From: Peristeroidobacter soli | GTDB lineage: Bacteria; Pseudomonadota; Gammaproteobacteria; Steroidobacterales; Steroidobacteraceae | Direction of reading: 5' to 3' | Assembly (NCBI RefSeq): GCF_004138485.1 | Contig: NZ_RYEV01000011.1 | Location: forward strand, 212,327 to 276,326 | DNA length: 64,000 nt | Shown: piece by piece, positions 46,484-55,103 of the stretch | How the letters are laid out: the number at the start of each line of letters is the position of its first letter | Numbering within the stretch: the first letter of the stretch is position 1 | Translations under genes and position numbers: made by a program | Notes under the pieces: model-generated | The model's database searches: none | The model's input: only the letters and a program-made list of their open reading frames with translations | Told to the model about the DNA's origin: nothing

Positions 46484-48136
46484 ATGAAGTTGACCAATGC
46501 CTGGACGTTTCGGGCGATGCCCGCGGAACTACGCCAGCGCTATCTGCGGGACGGCTGGTGGGATGAGAGCACGCTCGGCGAGCTGCTGTTGGAATGGCTT
46601 GCCGCCGAACCCGAGCTGAGCTTTAACGTCTGGTCCACGCGGCAATCGAGCAGTATCCGCTTTGGGGAGATGCGCGATCGGGTGCTGCGCCTGGCGAGTG
46701 GTCTGCGACGGCAAGGCGTTGGGCGAGGCGATGCCATCTGCGTCTACCTACCAAACTCCGTCGACGCGGCCGTCAGTGTCATGGCGGTGATCGTGGCAGG
46801 CGCCATCGTCGTGCCGATCGCACCGTTCTACGGCCTGTTGGAACTCAAATACATCTTGGGTCGATCCGCGGCGCGGATGCTCATCACCACCGAAGCGCCC
46901 GTTGGCGGACGGCTCGATGCGATTCAAGAGATGAGGGCCGACTTTCCGGCGCTGATCGATGTGCGCGTGATCGGAGAGACCGTGCCGCCAGGCATGAATT
47001 CGTATGAAGCGCTGTTCGATCCGATGCCGCCCGCCGTGATCTCGAAGGCAGATCCGGACGACGTGGTCATCATCGGCTTCACGTCCGGAACGACCGCGAG
47101 CCCGAAGGGGGTCGTCCATTGTCACCGCTCGCTATGCTCTGAACTGCGCCACCATCTGGATCGACTTCCCTGGCCGAGCGGTGCGCAACTGGTCGGAGGC
47201 CCGATCGCCCATTTCACGGGCATGCTGTGCGGCATGTTTCTTCCCATGTTCAAGCGCCGCTCGGTGCATCTGATCGATGGTTGGGACGCCGGGCTCGTGC
47301 TGGATGTCATGCGCAAGCACAAGGTGGGGACGGGCACAGGCACGCCGTTCTTCCTGACATCCATCATGAATCATCCGCAGTTCGTTCCGGAGGACGTGCG
47401 CAATGTCGGAGCGGTTTTTCTGGGCGCGGCCACCGTGCCCGCGTCGTTCGCCGAAGGGCTCGGCGCAATGGGCGTGGTTGCCGCACGCACCTATGGGTCG
47501 ACCGAACAACCCACAATTTTTGGCGGCATGCCGACCGATCCCGCCGACAAGCGGCATCGAACCGATGGTGCCTTGCTGGCCGGCGTCGAGGTCAAGTTGC
47601 TGGACGAGCTGGGCAACGAAGTGCCCGTTGGAGCAGAGGGGGAAGTCGTGTGCCGCGGCCCGGACCTGTGCGCCGGGTATATCGATGAGGAAATGAATCG
47701 GACGCAGTTCGATGACGAAGGTTGGTTTCGCACCGGCGACGTGGCGGTGCGAGACGCCGATGGCTTCTACACCATTACCGATCGAATCAAGGATGTGATC
47801 ATTCGCAACGGCGTCAAGATCGGTGCCTCTGAAGTGGAACAAGTGCTGCTGCGGTTTCCAGGACTGATCGAGTGCGCTGTCGTGGCCGCACCGGATGAGC
47901 GGACTGGCGAGCGCGGTCACGCGTTCTTGCGACTGAAGCCGGGTGCCGAGGCACCGAGCCTCGAGAACTTGCGCGTTCTTCTGGAGCAGTCGGGCCTGGC
48001 GCGGCAGAAATGGCCGGAGAACATCGAGGTGGTCGAAAACTTTCCTCGGACGCCCGCCGGCAAAGTCAAGAAGGCGGAGCTTCGTGACGAACTGCGGCGG
48101 CGTCATGCAGAGCGGACCGCGGTGAAGACTGCGTAA
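46484..48136 (+). CDS. AMP-forming acyl-CoA ligase
   Basis: A 550-residue ANL enzyme: P-loop IIGFTSGTTASPKGVVHCH, the STEQPT adenylation motif (GSTEQPT), the GWFRTGDVAVRDADGF hinge region and the catalytic Lys in PRTPAGKVKK. It activates a carboxylate with ATP and CoA, feeding the adjacent dehydrogenases. ATG 46484 has GGGGGAA upstream. It starts 50 bases after the GMC gene and probably ends the operon, since the next gene faces it. Confidence 0.93.
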   Translation: MKLTNAWTFRAMPAELRQRYLRDGWWDESTLGELLLEWLAAEPELSFNVWSTRQSSSIRFGEMRDRVLRLASGLRRQGVGRGDAICVYLPNSVDAAVSVMAVIVAGAIVVPIAPFYGLLELKYILGRSAARMLITTEAPVGGRLDAIQEMRADFPALIDVRVIGETVPPGMNSYEALFDPMPPAVISKADPDDVVIIGFTSGTTASPKGVVHCHRSLCSELRHHLDRLPWPSGAQLVGGPIAHFTGMLCGMFLPMFKRRSVHLIDGWDAGLVLDVMRKHKVGTGTGTPFFLTSIMNHPQFVPEDVRNVGAVFLGAATVPASFAEGLGAMGVVAARTYGSTEQPTIFGGMPTDPADKRHRTDGALLAGVEVKLLDELGNEVPVGAEGEVVCRGPDLCAGYIDEEMNRTQFDDEGWFRTGDVAVRDADGFYTITDRIKDVIIRNGVKIGASEVEQVLLRFPGLIECAVVAAPDERTGERGHAFLRLKPGAEAPSLENLRVLLEQSGLARQKWPENIEVVENFPRTPAGKVKKAELRDELRRRHAERTAVKTA

Positions 48137-48146
48137 GGAGTCGGTG

Positions 48147-49565
48147 TTACGAGTTGACGCGCTCGAGCGCGTCTCGAAAGGGGGCCAACGCAAACACCAG
48201 TAGAGCCGCGGCCATGGGTCCCAACACGGCCGCTCCCACGCAAAGCGAATACCGAATGCCCTGTTGTTCAGCGCCGAACAGCCGATCGGTCATGAGTGCT
48301 ATCACCAGCGGCCCGAGGCCCAGCCCGACGACCACGGCGATGAAGTGATATAGCGCCGAGATCAGTCCGCGCATGCGATTCGGCGTGATGATCTGTATCG
48401 AGGCGCTGACGATTCCCCAAGGACTTCCGATGAACAGGGAACACAGCCCGGCAAGAAACAACGCCCACTCGGCTGAATCGGTCAGCATAGCCGCCGCGCC
48501 GGTCAGGCCGCCGAGCAAGGCACAGGCGAGGGTGATGCGTAGCACGGCATCGGTATACCCGCGACTTTGCAGGACTTCGGCAAGTCGAGCGGTCGCCCAG
48601 TAGCCGATGCTCATGAATACGATGATGGCCAACCCGAACCTGAGCCCGACCTCGCCAGGCTGCCAATCGTGAACTCGAATGAAGAAGACAGGGATCCATG
48701 ACAGCCACGCATTGAGCAATGCCGACAGTGCCGACAATCCGGCGAAGTAGAGCACGAAGAATCGACGTCGTTGTGCGAGAAATCGTATCGCCCGGCGTAG
48801 CGGAGGTGGGGCGTCGGATTTGCTCGCGCCGTGACGCGCGGGCTCGCGAACGGTGGTTTTAAGCAGGATCGCAATTGGGATGCCCGGCAGCCCGACGAGC
48901 AGCAGTACGCATTGCCACGGTTGCAGCTCTCCGAACAGGGGCAGCACCACAGTGTGCGATTGTGAGATCAGACCGATGACATAGCCACCGAAGATCATCG
49001 CCAGCCCGCTCCCCATGGAAACGCCGAGGTAATAAACGCTGATTGCCCTGCCGATGCGCTCTTCGGGGAAGCTGTCCGAAAGCAGAGAATACGCGGCGGG
49101 CGATAGCGTCGCCTCGCCGATGCCCACGCCGAGCCGCGCGAGAAACAACTGGCCGTAGGTGCTGGCTAGAGCGCACAGAGCCGTCATCGTGCTCCAGACG
49201 GCCACGCCCGCGGATGCGATGTTGGTCCGCGAATACGTATCGACGAGTCTACCGAACGGGATGCCGAACACCGTGTAGAGAGTTACGAAGGCGAGCCCGT
49301 GAAGCAGGCTGAACTGGGTGTCCGTGATCGAAAAATGAGCTCGGATCGGTTCGACCAGCAGGCTCATGATTTGACGATCCACGAAAGAGGACGTGTAGGC
49401 CAGCAGCAGCACGAAGACCGTCCACCATCCGCGAGCCGGACTCGGCCACGCCGGCGAGCCGATCTGCTCCGAAAACTTCGTCGCGTTGGACACCGCGGTG
49501 TTGGGTTCTGCGCTTACAAGGCCGGTCTTCTGCTGCAACGTCAGTTCCCCTGGTGGTCCCGTCAC
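48147..49565 (-). CDS. MFS transporter (spinster-like)
   Basis: A 472-residue inner-membrane protein with about 12 hydrophobic helices after a 45-residue cytoplasmic N-terminus. The loop motif GRLVDTYSR between helices 2 and 3 and DRQIMSLLVEPI in helix 1 are typical of the spinster-like group found beside aromatic catabolic genes. It is convergent with the acyl-CoA ligase (10 bases apart) and divergent from the ferredoxin gene. Probably imports the cluster B substrate across the inner membrane. Confidence 0.92.
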   Translation of the reverse strand: MTGPPGELTLQQKTGLVSAEPNTAVSNATKFSEQIGSPAWPSPARGWWTVFVLLLAYTSSFVDRQIMSLLVEPIRAHFSITDTQFSLLHGLAFVTLYTVFGIPFGRLVDTYSRTNIASAGVAVWSTMTALCALASTYGQLFLARLGVGIGEATLSPAAYSLLSDSFPEERIGRAISVYYLGVSMGSGLAMIFGGYVIGLISQSHTVVLPLFGELQPWQCVLLLVGLPGIPIAILLKTTVREPARHGASKSDAPPPLRRAIRFLAQRRRFFVLYFAGLSALSALLNAWLSWIPVFFIRVHDWQPGEVGLRFGLAIIVFMSIGYWATARLAEVLQSRGYTDAVLRITLACALLGGLTGAAAMLTDSAEWALFLAGLCSLFIGSPWGIVSASIQIITPNRMRGLISALYHFIAVVVGLGLGPLVIALMTDRLFGAEQQGIRYSLCVGAAVLGPMAAALLVFALAPFRDALERVNS

Positions 49566-49697
49566 CCATTCCTAAGTCTTCTTATATTGACCTGCGCTGC
49601 GCGCAGAGGACCGACCGAAAGCATGGGGCGTATCGGCGTCGCTTGCGTAGCATTGCCACGAGTTGTTCAGGATCTTGTTTGGTTTCGAACTACACCC

Positions 49698-50045
49698 ATG
49701 ACCCTCCCGACCGCAGCGATACCCAACTCACCGACGCTTTTCATCACGACCCGGGCGGGGGACATAAGATCCGTGAGAGGCATGATCGGCCATTCCGTGA
49801 TGGAGAGCATTCGGGACGCGCAGATCGAAGAAATCCAGGCGATCTGCGGTGGGGCCTGCGCCTGCTGTACGTGCCATGTGCTGGTGGATGCCGAGCAGGT
49901 CGAACTGCTGCCACCCTTGTCCGCGGAGGAGGATGCCTTGCTCGATGGATCCAGTGTGCGCACCCTGATGTCGCGCTTGTCGTGTCAGCTCGAGGTGACG
50001 GAGAAACTCGATGGGCTGCGATTGACCATTGCGCCGGAGGAGTGA
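49698..50045 (+). CDS. Putidaredoxin/adrenodoxin-type 2Fe-2S ferredoxin
   Basis: A 115-residue ferredoxin with ligands Cys50-X5-Cys56-X2-Cys59 and Cys96 (AICGGACACCTCHVLV; RLSCQL). This type delivers electrons to class I P450s and some Rieske oxygenases. ATG 49698 gives the short natural N-terminus; the frame stays open further upstream but runs antisense to the MFS gene. It is followed six bases later by its likely reductase. Confidence 0.93.
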   Translation: MTLPTAAIPNSPTLFITTRAGDIRSVRGMIGHSVMESIRDAQIEEIQAICGGACACCTCHVLVDAEQVELLPPLSAEEDALLDGSSVRTLMSRLSCQLEVTEKLDGLRLTIAPEE

Positions 50046-50051
50046 GACGTC

Positions 50052-51278
50052 ATGCAGGCGCTGGACGTTCTCATCGTGGGCTCCGGTCATGCGGGCGCTC
50101 AGACAGCGATTGCCTTGCGCAATGAAGGCTTTGCTGGAACCGTCGGCATTCTCGGCAAGGAGTTGGATCTGCCCTATGAGCGTCCGCCGCTGTCCAAGGA
50201 GTATCTGCTAGGAAACAAAGAGCGCGACCGACTGCTGATTCGACCCGCCAGCTACTGGCAGCAACAGCGTGTGGAAATGATATTGGGCAGGCGGGTAGAT
50301 TGCGTCCGCCCCGATGAGCGTTACCTCTGCGATAGCGACGGACGCAAGATACGATACCAGCGACTCGTCTGGGCTGCCGGGGGTGTGCCTCGAACTCTGA
50401 GCTGTCCTGGAGCGGAACTGTCAGGTGTTCACGTCGTGCGAAGCCGTGCGGACGTCGACGGAATTCGCGACGCGCTGGCATCGACATCGAAGGTCGTCGT
50501 GGCGGGCGGCGGTTATATCGGGCTCGAGGTTGCGGCCTCGCTGGTCAAGCTCGGTAAGCAGGTGGTAGTGATCGAAGCGACAGAGCGCGTCCTGGCTCGC
50601 GTGGCCGGACCCAAACTCTCGTCCTTCTTCGAGGCAGCGCATCGTTCTTGCGGTGTGGAGATCCGCACTCGCTCTCAGATTGTGGCGGTCGCCGGCGAGA
50701 ACGGGCGCGTGAGCGGCGTCCATTTACACAATGGAGATATCATTGCCGCGCAGATGTTGATCGTCGGCATCGGTATCGTGCCCGCCGTCGCTCCGCTACT
50801 GGATTGTGGGGCGGAGGGAGGCAACGGCGTTGCAGTCGATGAGCACTGTAGAACCAGTCTGCCGGACATCTATGCAGTGGGCGATTGCGCTCTGCACGTG
50901 AATCGTCATGCTCGCAACACGGCGTTGCGTATTGAGTCTGTGCAGAACGCCGTGGATCAGGCCAACGTGGCGGCGAAAGCGATCGTGGGCAAGCCGGTGG
51001 CTTACGACGCGACACCCTGGTTCTGGTCCAATCAGTATGAGCTTCGATTGCAAACGATCGGCTTGTCCGCGGGCCATGATGCAGAAGTGGTGCGGGGCGA
51101 CCCCGCCACGAGCACTTTTTCAGTAGTCTATCTGCGTCAGGGAAAAGTGATTGCGCTGGATTGTGTGAACGCGCCCAGGGATTACGTGCAAGGTCGCAAG
51201 CTCGTTGCTGAAGGCATCGCGTGCGACCAGGCCTTGCTCGGCGACGCCAGTGTGTCATTGAAGTCCTTCTGCGCATGA
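50052..51278 (+). CDS. Ferredoxin reductase (FAD, NAD(P)H)
   Basis: A 408-residue pyridine-nucleotide-disulfide-family reductase: FAD motif IVGSGHAGAQTAIAL, NAD(P)H motif VVVAGGGYIGLEVAASL, and the second FAD motif DIYAVGDCALH. It matches putidaredoxin reductase-type proteins in length. With the ferredoxin it makes a complete electron chain for the P450 and probably the Rieske oxygenase of cluster B. Confidence 0.94.
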   Translation: MQALDVLIVGSGHAGAQTAIALRNEGFAGTVGILGKELDLPYERPPLSKEYLLGNKERDRLLIRPASYWQQQRVEMILGRRVDCVRPDERYLCDSDGRKIRYQRLVWAAGGVPRTLSCPGAELSGVHVVRSRADVDGIRDALASTSKVVVAGGGYIGLEVAASLVKLGKQVVVIEATERVLARVAGPKLSSFFEAAHRSCGVEIRTRSQIVAVAGENGRVSGVHLHNGDIIAAQMLIVGIGIVPAVAPLLDCGAEGGNGVAVDEHCRTSLPDIYAVGDCALHVNRHARNTALRIESVQNAVDQANVAAKAIVGKPVAYDATPWFWSNQYELRLQTIGLSAGHDAEVVRGDPATSTFSVVYLRQGKVIALDCVNAPRDYVQGRKLVAEGIACDQALLGDASVSLKSFCA

Positions 51279-51298
51279 CACCGCCGCAAGGAGATTGT

Positions 51299-52495
51299 GT
51301 GACTGATAGCAAGCCGACGAACGCGACCCCGCTGCCGTTGCAAGGCGTGAGGGTGCTGGAACTGGGATCTCTGATCGCCGGTCCGTATGCGTCGGCGCTG
51401 TTTGCGCAGTTCGGCGCGGATGTGATCAAGATCGAGCCGCCGGGGCACGGCGATCCATTGCGCAAATGGCGCAAGCTGCATCGGGGCACGTCGTTGTGGT
51501 GGTACGTGCAAAGCCGGAACAAGAAGTCCGTGGTGCTCGACCTCAAGAGTGACGAGGGACGCGAGATCGTGCGCAAGCTCGCGGCGGAGGCCGACATCCT
51601 GGTCGAGAATTTTCGGCCGGGCACATTGGAGAAATGGGGCCTCGGTTGGGAGACGTTGTCGGCCGGCAATCCCGGACTGATCATGCTGCGCATCTCAGGC
51701 TATGGCCAAACCGGTCCGCGGCGGGATTTGCCGGGATTCGCCGCCATCGCCGAGGCCATGGGCGGCCTGCGATTCGTTACTGGATTTGCCGATCGTCCGC
51801 CGGTGCGATCGGGCGTCAGCATCGGCGATACGTTGGCGTCGATGTACGGCGCGCTCGGTGCGCTGATGGCGCTTCACCATCGAAATATCAACGGCGGTAA
51901 AGGGCAGGTGGTCGATGTGGCGTTGTACGAAGCTGTCTTCGGCGTCATGGAGAGCCTGCTGCCGGAATACTCGGCGCAAGGTTTCGTGAGACAGCGTTCC
52001 GGTGCCAGCCTGCCGGGCATTTCGCCCTCGAATACTTACGAATGCAGCGATGGTCAGCACGTCGTGATCGCCGGCAACGGTGACGCGTTGTTCCGTCGGC
52101 TGATGCAAGCCATCGGGCGCGACGATCTCGCGACCGATCCCGGGCTGGCTCACAACGATGGCCGCGTGCAACGTAACGATGAGTTGGATGCCGCCATCGG
52201 CGCGTGGACGGCACGACACGATATCGATGAAGTCGTGCGCGTACTCGAACGCGCCGAGGTTCCGGTCGGCAAGATCTATTCGGCAGCCGATATCGCCGCC
52301 GACGAGCACTATCGAGCGCGCGAGATGTTGGAGGAGCACGTGCTGGCGGACGGACAGCGAGTCACGCTGCCGGGCATCGTTCCCAAACTCAGCGCCACTC
52401 CGGGACGGACCCGTTGGCTCGGCCCTGCGCTGGGTGAGCACACCTCGGCAGTGCTGGGGAGTCTCGCCGCCGGTAAGAAGGAGCGCTCGAAGTGA
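51299..52495 (+). CDS. Class III CoA-transferase (CaiB/BaiF family)
   Basis: A 398-residue CoA-transferase (LQGVRVLELGSLIAGPYASALFAQFGADVIKIEPPGHGDPLRKW; catalytic Asp region LDLKSDEGREIVRKLAAEADILVENFRPGT). It moves CoA from a donor thioester, often succinyl-CoA, to a free acid. GTG 51299 is preferred since AAGGAG lies just before it; ATG 51275, overlapping the reductase stop, is the alternative. Its stop overlaps the lyase gene (GTGA), so both act together. Confidence 0.93.
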   Translation: MTDSKPTNATPLPLQGVRVLELGSLIAGPYASALFAQFGADVIKIEPPGHGDPLRKWRKLHRGTSLWWYVQSRNKKSVVLDLKSDEGREIVRKLAAEADILVENFRPGTLEKWGLGWETLSAGNPGLIMLRISGYGQTGPRRDLPGFAAIAEAMGGLRFVTGFADRPPVRSGVSIGDTLASMYGALGALMALHHRNINGGKGQVVDVALYEAVFGVMESLLPEYSAQGFVRQRSGASLPGISPSNTYECSDGQHVVIAGNGDALFRRLMQAIGRDDLATDPGLAHNDGRVQRNDELDAAIGAWTARHDIDEVVRVLERAEVPVGKIYSAADIAADEHYRAREMLEEHVLADGQRVTLPGIVPKLSATPGRTRWLGPALGEHTSAVLGSLAAGKKERSK

Positions 52496-53469
52496 ATACG
52501 ACCGATCGCCAGCGTCTGTTCATCCAGGACGTGGCCGTACGCGATGGCTTTCAGATCGAGCCGCGTTTCGTGCCCACCGAGCAAAAGATCGCGCTCATCG
52601 ATCGGCTCGGCCGTTGCGGGCTCGCCAAGATCGAAGTCACTTCGTTCTCTTCGCCGAAAGCGATCCCTATGCTCGCCGACGCTGAGGTTGTCATGCGAGG
52701 GATTGCGCGTATCGAGGGTGTCGAGTACGCCGCGCTGGTTCCGAACTTACGCGGCTGCGAGCGGGCACTGGCGTGCAACGTCGATGAGATCAACTTGGTG
52801 ATGTCGGCGAGTGAAAGCCACAACCGCGCGAATCTCGGCATGAGTTGCGAGGATTCGCTTCGGCAATTCGCCAAGATCCTCCCCCTTGCTCATGGAGCCA
52901 CGGCAATCAATGCGTCGTTGTCGACGGCGTTTGGTTGTCCCTTCGAAGGCAGCGTGCCGGCGGGGAGGGTGATGGATCTTATCGCGCGCTTGACGGACAT
53001 GGGGATTGCGCGAGTCAGTCTGTGCGATACCACTGGAATGGCGAATCCAGCGCAGGTCGAGGATATCTTCGGTTCCGTCCTGCGCATGTGGCCGACGTTG
53101 CAGGTCACAGCGCACTTCCACAACACGCGGGGCATGGGATTGGCCAATGCAGTCGCGGCGCTGAATGCAGGCGTGCGGCATTTCGACGCGTCGCTGGGCG
53201 GGCTTGGCGGATGTCCGTTTGCGCCGGGCGCGACGGGCAACGTTTGCACGGAAGATCTCGTGCACATGTTCGACAGCATGGGATGGAACACCGGAGTGGA
53301 TCTCACCGAGCTGCTCGAAGTGGCGGCCGCGCTGCCCATCATCGTCGGGCATGACGTGCCGGGGCAGGTCCTCAAGGCCGGACCTTGGACCCGGCGCCAT
53401 GCTTTGCCGCCGACGCAAGGCTCGCCGGCGATGAGTCCATCGAATGTTTGCGCCGGAGTCCGCGCCTGA
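52492..53469 (+). CDS. HMG-CoA lyase-like TIM-barrel enzyme
   Basis: A 325-residue DRE-TIM enzyme: VRDGFQIEPRFVPTEQKIALIDRL at the N-terminus, SASESHNRANLGMSCEDSL, and HFHNTRGMGLANAVAALNAG with metal-binding His residues. It cleaves 3-hydroxy-3-methylglutaryl-CoA or a related 3-hydroxy-3-alkyl acyl-CoA. Normal homology ends near HDVPGQVLKAG; the last 20 residues look like read-through into unrelated sequence, and IS debris starts 24 bases after the stop, so the original 3' end may have been altered. Coupled to the CoA-transferase by a 4-base overlap. Confidence 0.88.
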   Translation: MNTTDRQRLFIQDVAVRDGFQIEPRFVPTEQKIALIDRLGRCGLAKIEVTSFSSPKAIPMLADAEVVMRGIARIEGVEYAALVPNLRGCERALACNVDEINLVMSASESHNRANLGMSCEDSLRQFAKILPLAHGATAINASLSTAFGCPFEGSVPAGRVMDLIARLTDMGIARVSLCDTTGMANPAQVEDIFGSVLRMWPTLQVTAHFHNTRGMGLANAVAALNAGVRHFDASLGGLGGCPFAPGATGNVCTEDLVHMFDSMGWNTGVDLTELLEVAAALPIIVGHDVPGQVLKAGPWTRRHALPPTQGSPAMSPSNVCAGVRA

Positions 53470-53492
53470 CCGGCACCACGCTGTTCGAGACA

Positions 53493-53841
53493 CCTGTACG
53501 TGGCGAATTTGTCTCGCCTTGGCGCGATGTCAGGCGGGTTGGGCAAGCGCACGATCGACGGCCGTCACGAGGCGCGGATCGTCGGCAGCAATATCCGGCT
53601 CGAAACGTTCGATAACACGGCCATCCCGGCCGATCGGAAATTTCTCGAAATTCCACAGTACCTCTGGCGCCGAATTGGGCTCGATGCCGCAATTGCGGAG
53701 CCGATCGCGGGTGCGCCCGCGATGACCTGATTGAATATTCGGCACAAAGCCGGACCATCGACCACCGGGTTGCACGGCGAGCCGACGATGCGGCGAGTCA
53801 GCTGCCTGCGGCTGCGTGACGCTCGATTCGCCACACGCAGG
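53493..53841. mobile_element. 349-bp internally deleted derivative of the 28.7-kb insertion sequence
   Basis: Ends CCTGTACGTGGCGAATT (53493-53509) and ATTCGCCACACGCAGG (53826-53841) match the inverted repeats at 28687 and 29865. Inside, a minus-strand fragment (about 53700-53790) encodes VVDGPALCRIFNQVIAGAP, near-identical to the transposase of copy 2, while the segment before the right repeat is the plus-strand gene end (CTGCCTGCGGCTGCGTGA). It is a deleted and internally inverted element that cannot move by itself. Confidence 0.7.
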
Positions 53842-53913
53842 CAACTGGAGCGATTGCTGGGTAATAAGACGGCGGAGTGCGAGATTCTGCGTGAGGCGCT
53901 GGAGCGGGGTTGA
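53842..53913 (+). pseudogene. Possible OrfA C-terminal remnant of an IS3-type element
   Basis: The frame ending at 53913 reads QLERLLGNKTAECEILREALERG, like the leucine-rich C-terminus of IS3-family OrfA proteins. Only about 23 codons survive, abutting the 349-bp element; no OrfB is recognisable after it. Confidence 0.4.
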
Positions 53914-54450
53914 GCGGCTCGTTTGTTTAACCGGCCTGGCGGGCAGGCTCATGCCCCTCGCTGCTCCGTTCATTGCTCTCCGAGCCCAGTGCGGACTGCG
54001 CATCGAAGGTCCCATCGAGTTCTCGAGCGAGATGCTCGCTCAGCGCGATGAGTTCATGCGGTCCGCTGGGCACGAGCGCACGCGCCGGGTGATCCCCAAC
54101 CCGAACAGTGTTCGAGCGGGCGGCACCGGAGTGAGGCGAGCACTCGCGGATGTCGGCCGCATTCGAACTGAAGAATCAGCGAGGCCCCGTCCGACCCGTC
54201 GAGTTTCCAGTTGACCATCGTCACCGCGGCGACCAGGCCGAGGTAGTCACGCTGAGCTACCGTGGAACCGCGTGATGGCGCGGTGATCGCCACAGCGAGC
54301 GGCAACTCCAACTCTGTTCCGCAGGCTCGCGCTTGCAAAATTGTTGCGTCGACCGGCCGCCGAACTCGTTTTTGCCGAAACGAATTTTATAGAGGCGGGA
54401 ATTTCGTAGTCGCGCCGAGCTCGTAACTCGGCGAATTCAAACGGAAAAAG
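53914..54450. other. No gene recognised; hairpin beside tRNA fragment
   Basis: Only short unsupported frames on either strand (for example minus 54054-54338). A 7-bp hairpin, CGCCGAG (54413-54419) with CTCGGCG (54427-54433), lies just beyond the tRNA fragment's 3' end and may be its old terminator. TTTTATAGA occurs here at about 54385 and again on the other side of the fragment. Confidence 0.5.
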
Positions 54451-54498
54451 TGGTGGGCCGCATAGGACTCGAACCTATAACCAACTGATTAAGAGTCA
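54451..54498 (-). tRNA. 3' half of tRNA-Lys (CUU), attachment-site remnant
   Basis: On the minus strand 48 bases run from TGA of the anticodon stem through loop CTCTTAA (anticodon CTT), stem TCAGT, variable TGGTT, T arm ATAGG-TTCGAGT-CCTAT, acceptor strand GCGGCCC, discriminator A and encoded CCA. The 5' half (acceptor, D arm, 5' anticodon stem) is absent upstream. A break at the anticodon loop with an intact 3' end is characteristic of the attachment-site copy left by integrases that use tRNA genes. Confidence 0.8.
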
Positions 54499-55103
54499 CC
54501 TCCGGCGAGCCGGGAAATCAAGCATTTAAGCGCAGGAATTTTATAGAAACATGCCCAAAGAGCCCGTAAGATGGGCGGATTTGATGATTCATTTTATAGA
54601 AGCTGCGGGGCTCGCTGATCGAGGCTCGGTCCGATAGCGAGGGCTGAGTTTCGCCGAATTGACGGCGATATAGCTCGCTCGACGGTAGACGGAGTTTCGC
54701 CGCCCATCAGCCAGCCGTAAGTCAGGCCGCAGGGACTCTTCTCCGATGTCGTCACGATAATCGGATAGCTCGACGCTTCGAGCGGCAAAACGCATTCGTG
54801 TCTCTTCAGTAGTGTCGCCTTCCTTGCGCACCAGCCACCCATCAGGATCAAGATGCAGGTTCACTCCAATGGAGAGAACGTTTGCACCCCCGGCTCAGCG
54901 GAGCCCCAGACACTCTTCGGTTTCCGCGCAACATTCGTCAGTGACAGTTACAGAAATTCGGGCTATGCATTCACGCACGCCAGGCCATCAGGACTTGCTG
55001 CGCAGGCGTATGCCAGTCTCGATAACGTTGCCAGCGCGGTGAGGGCGGCCAATCAGAAAAGGGTTTTACCAGGCGAAACTAGGGTTACGCCCCCACCGGC
55101 TGT
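54499..55103. other. No firmly supported gene; two overlapping candidate frames
   Basis: A minus frame 54589-54864 (91 residues, MNLHLDPDGWLVRKEGDTTE...) and a plus frame 54853-55158 (101 residues, MQVHSNGENVCTPGSAE...) are open, but I recognise neither, and the second runs into the IS110 gene antisense. Two further TTTTATAGA repeats lie at about 54540 and 54593. Probably island-end debris. Confidence 0.3.

Noticed and set aside
49299..49697. Extended ferredoxin with a 133-residue leader
   Set aside because: The upstream codons are antisense to the MFS transporter gene; the 115-residue product is the usual ferredoxin length.
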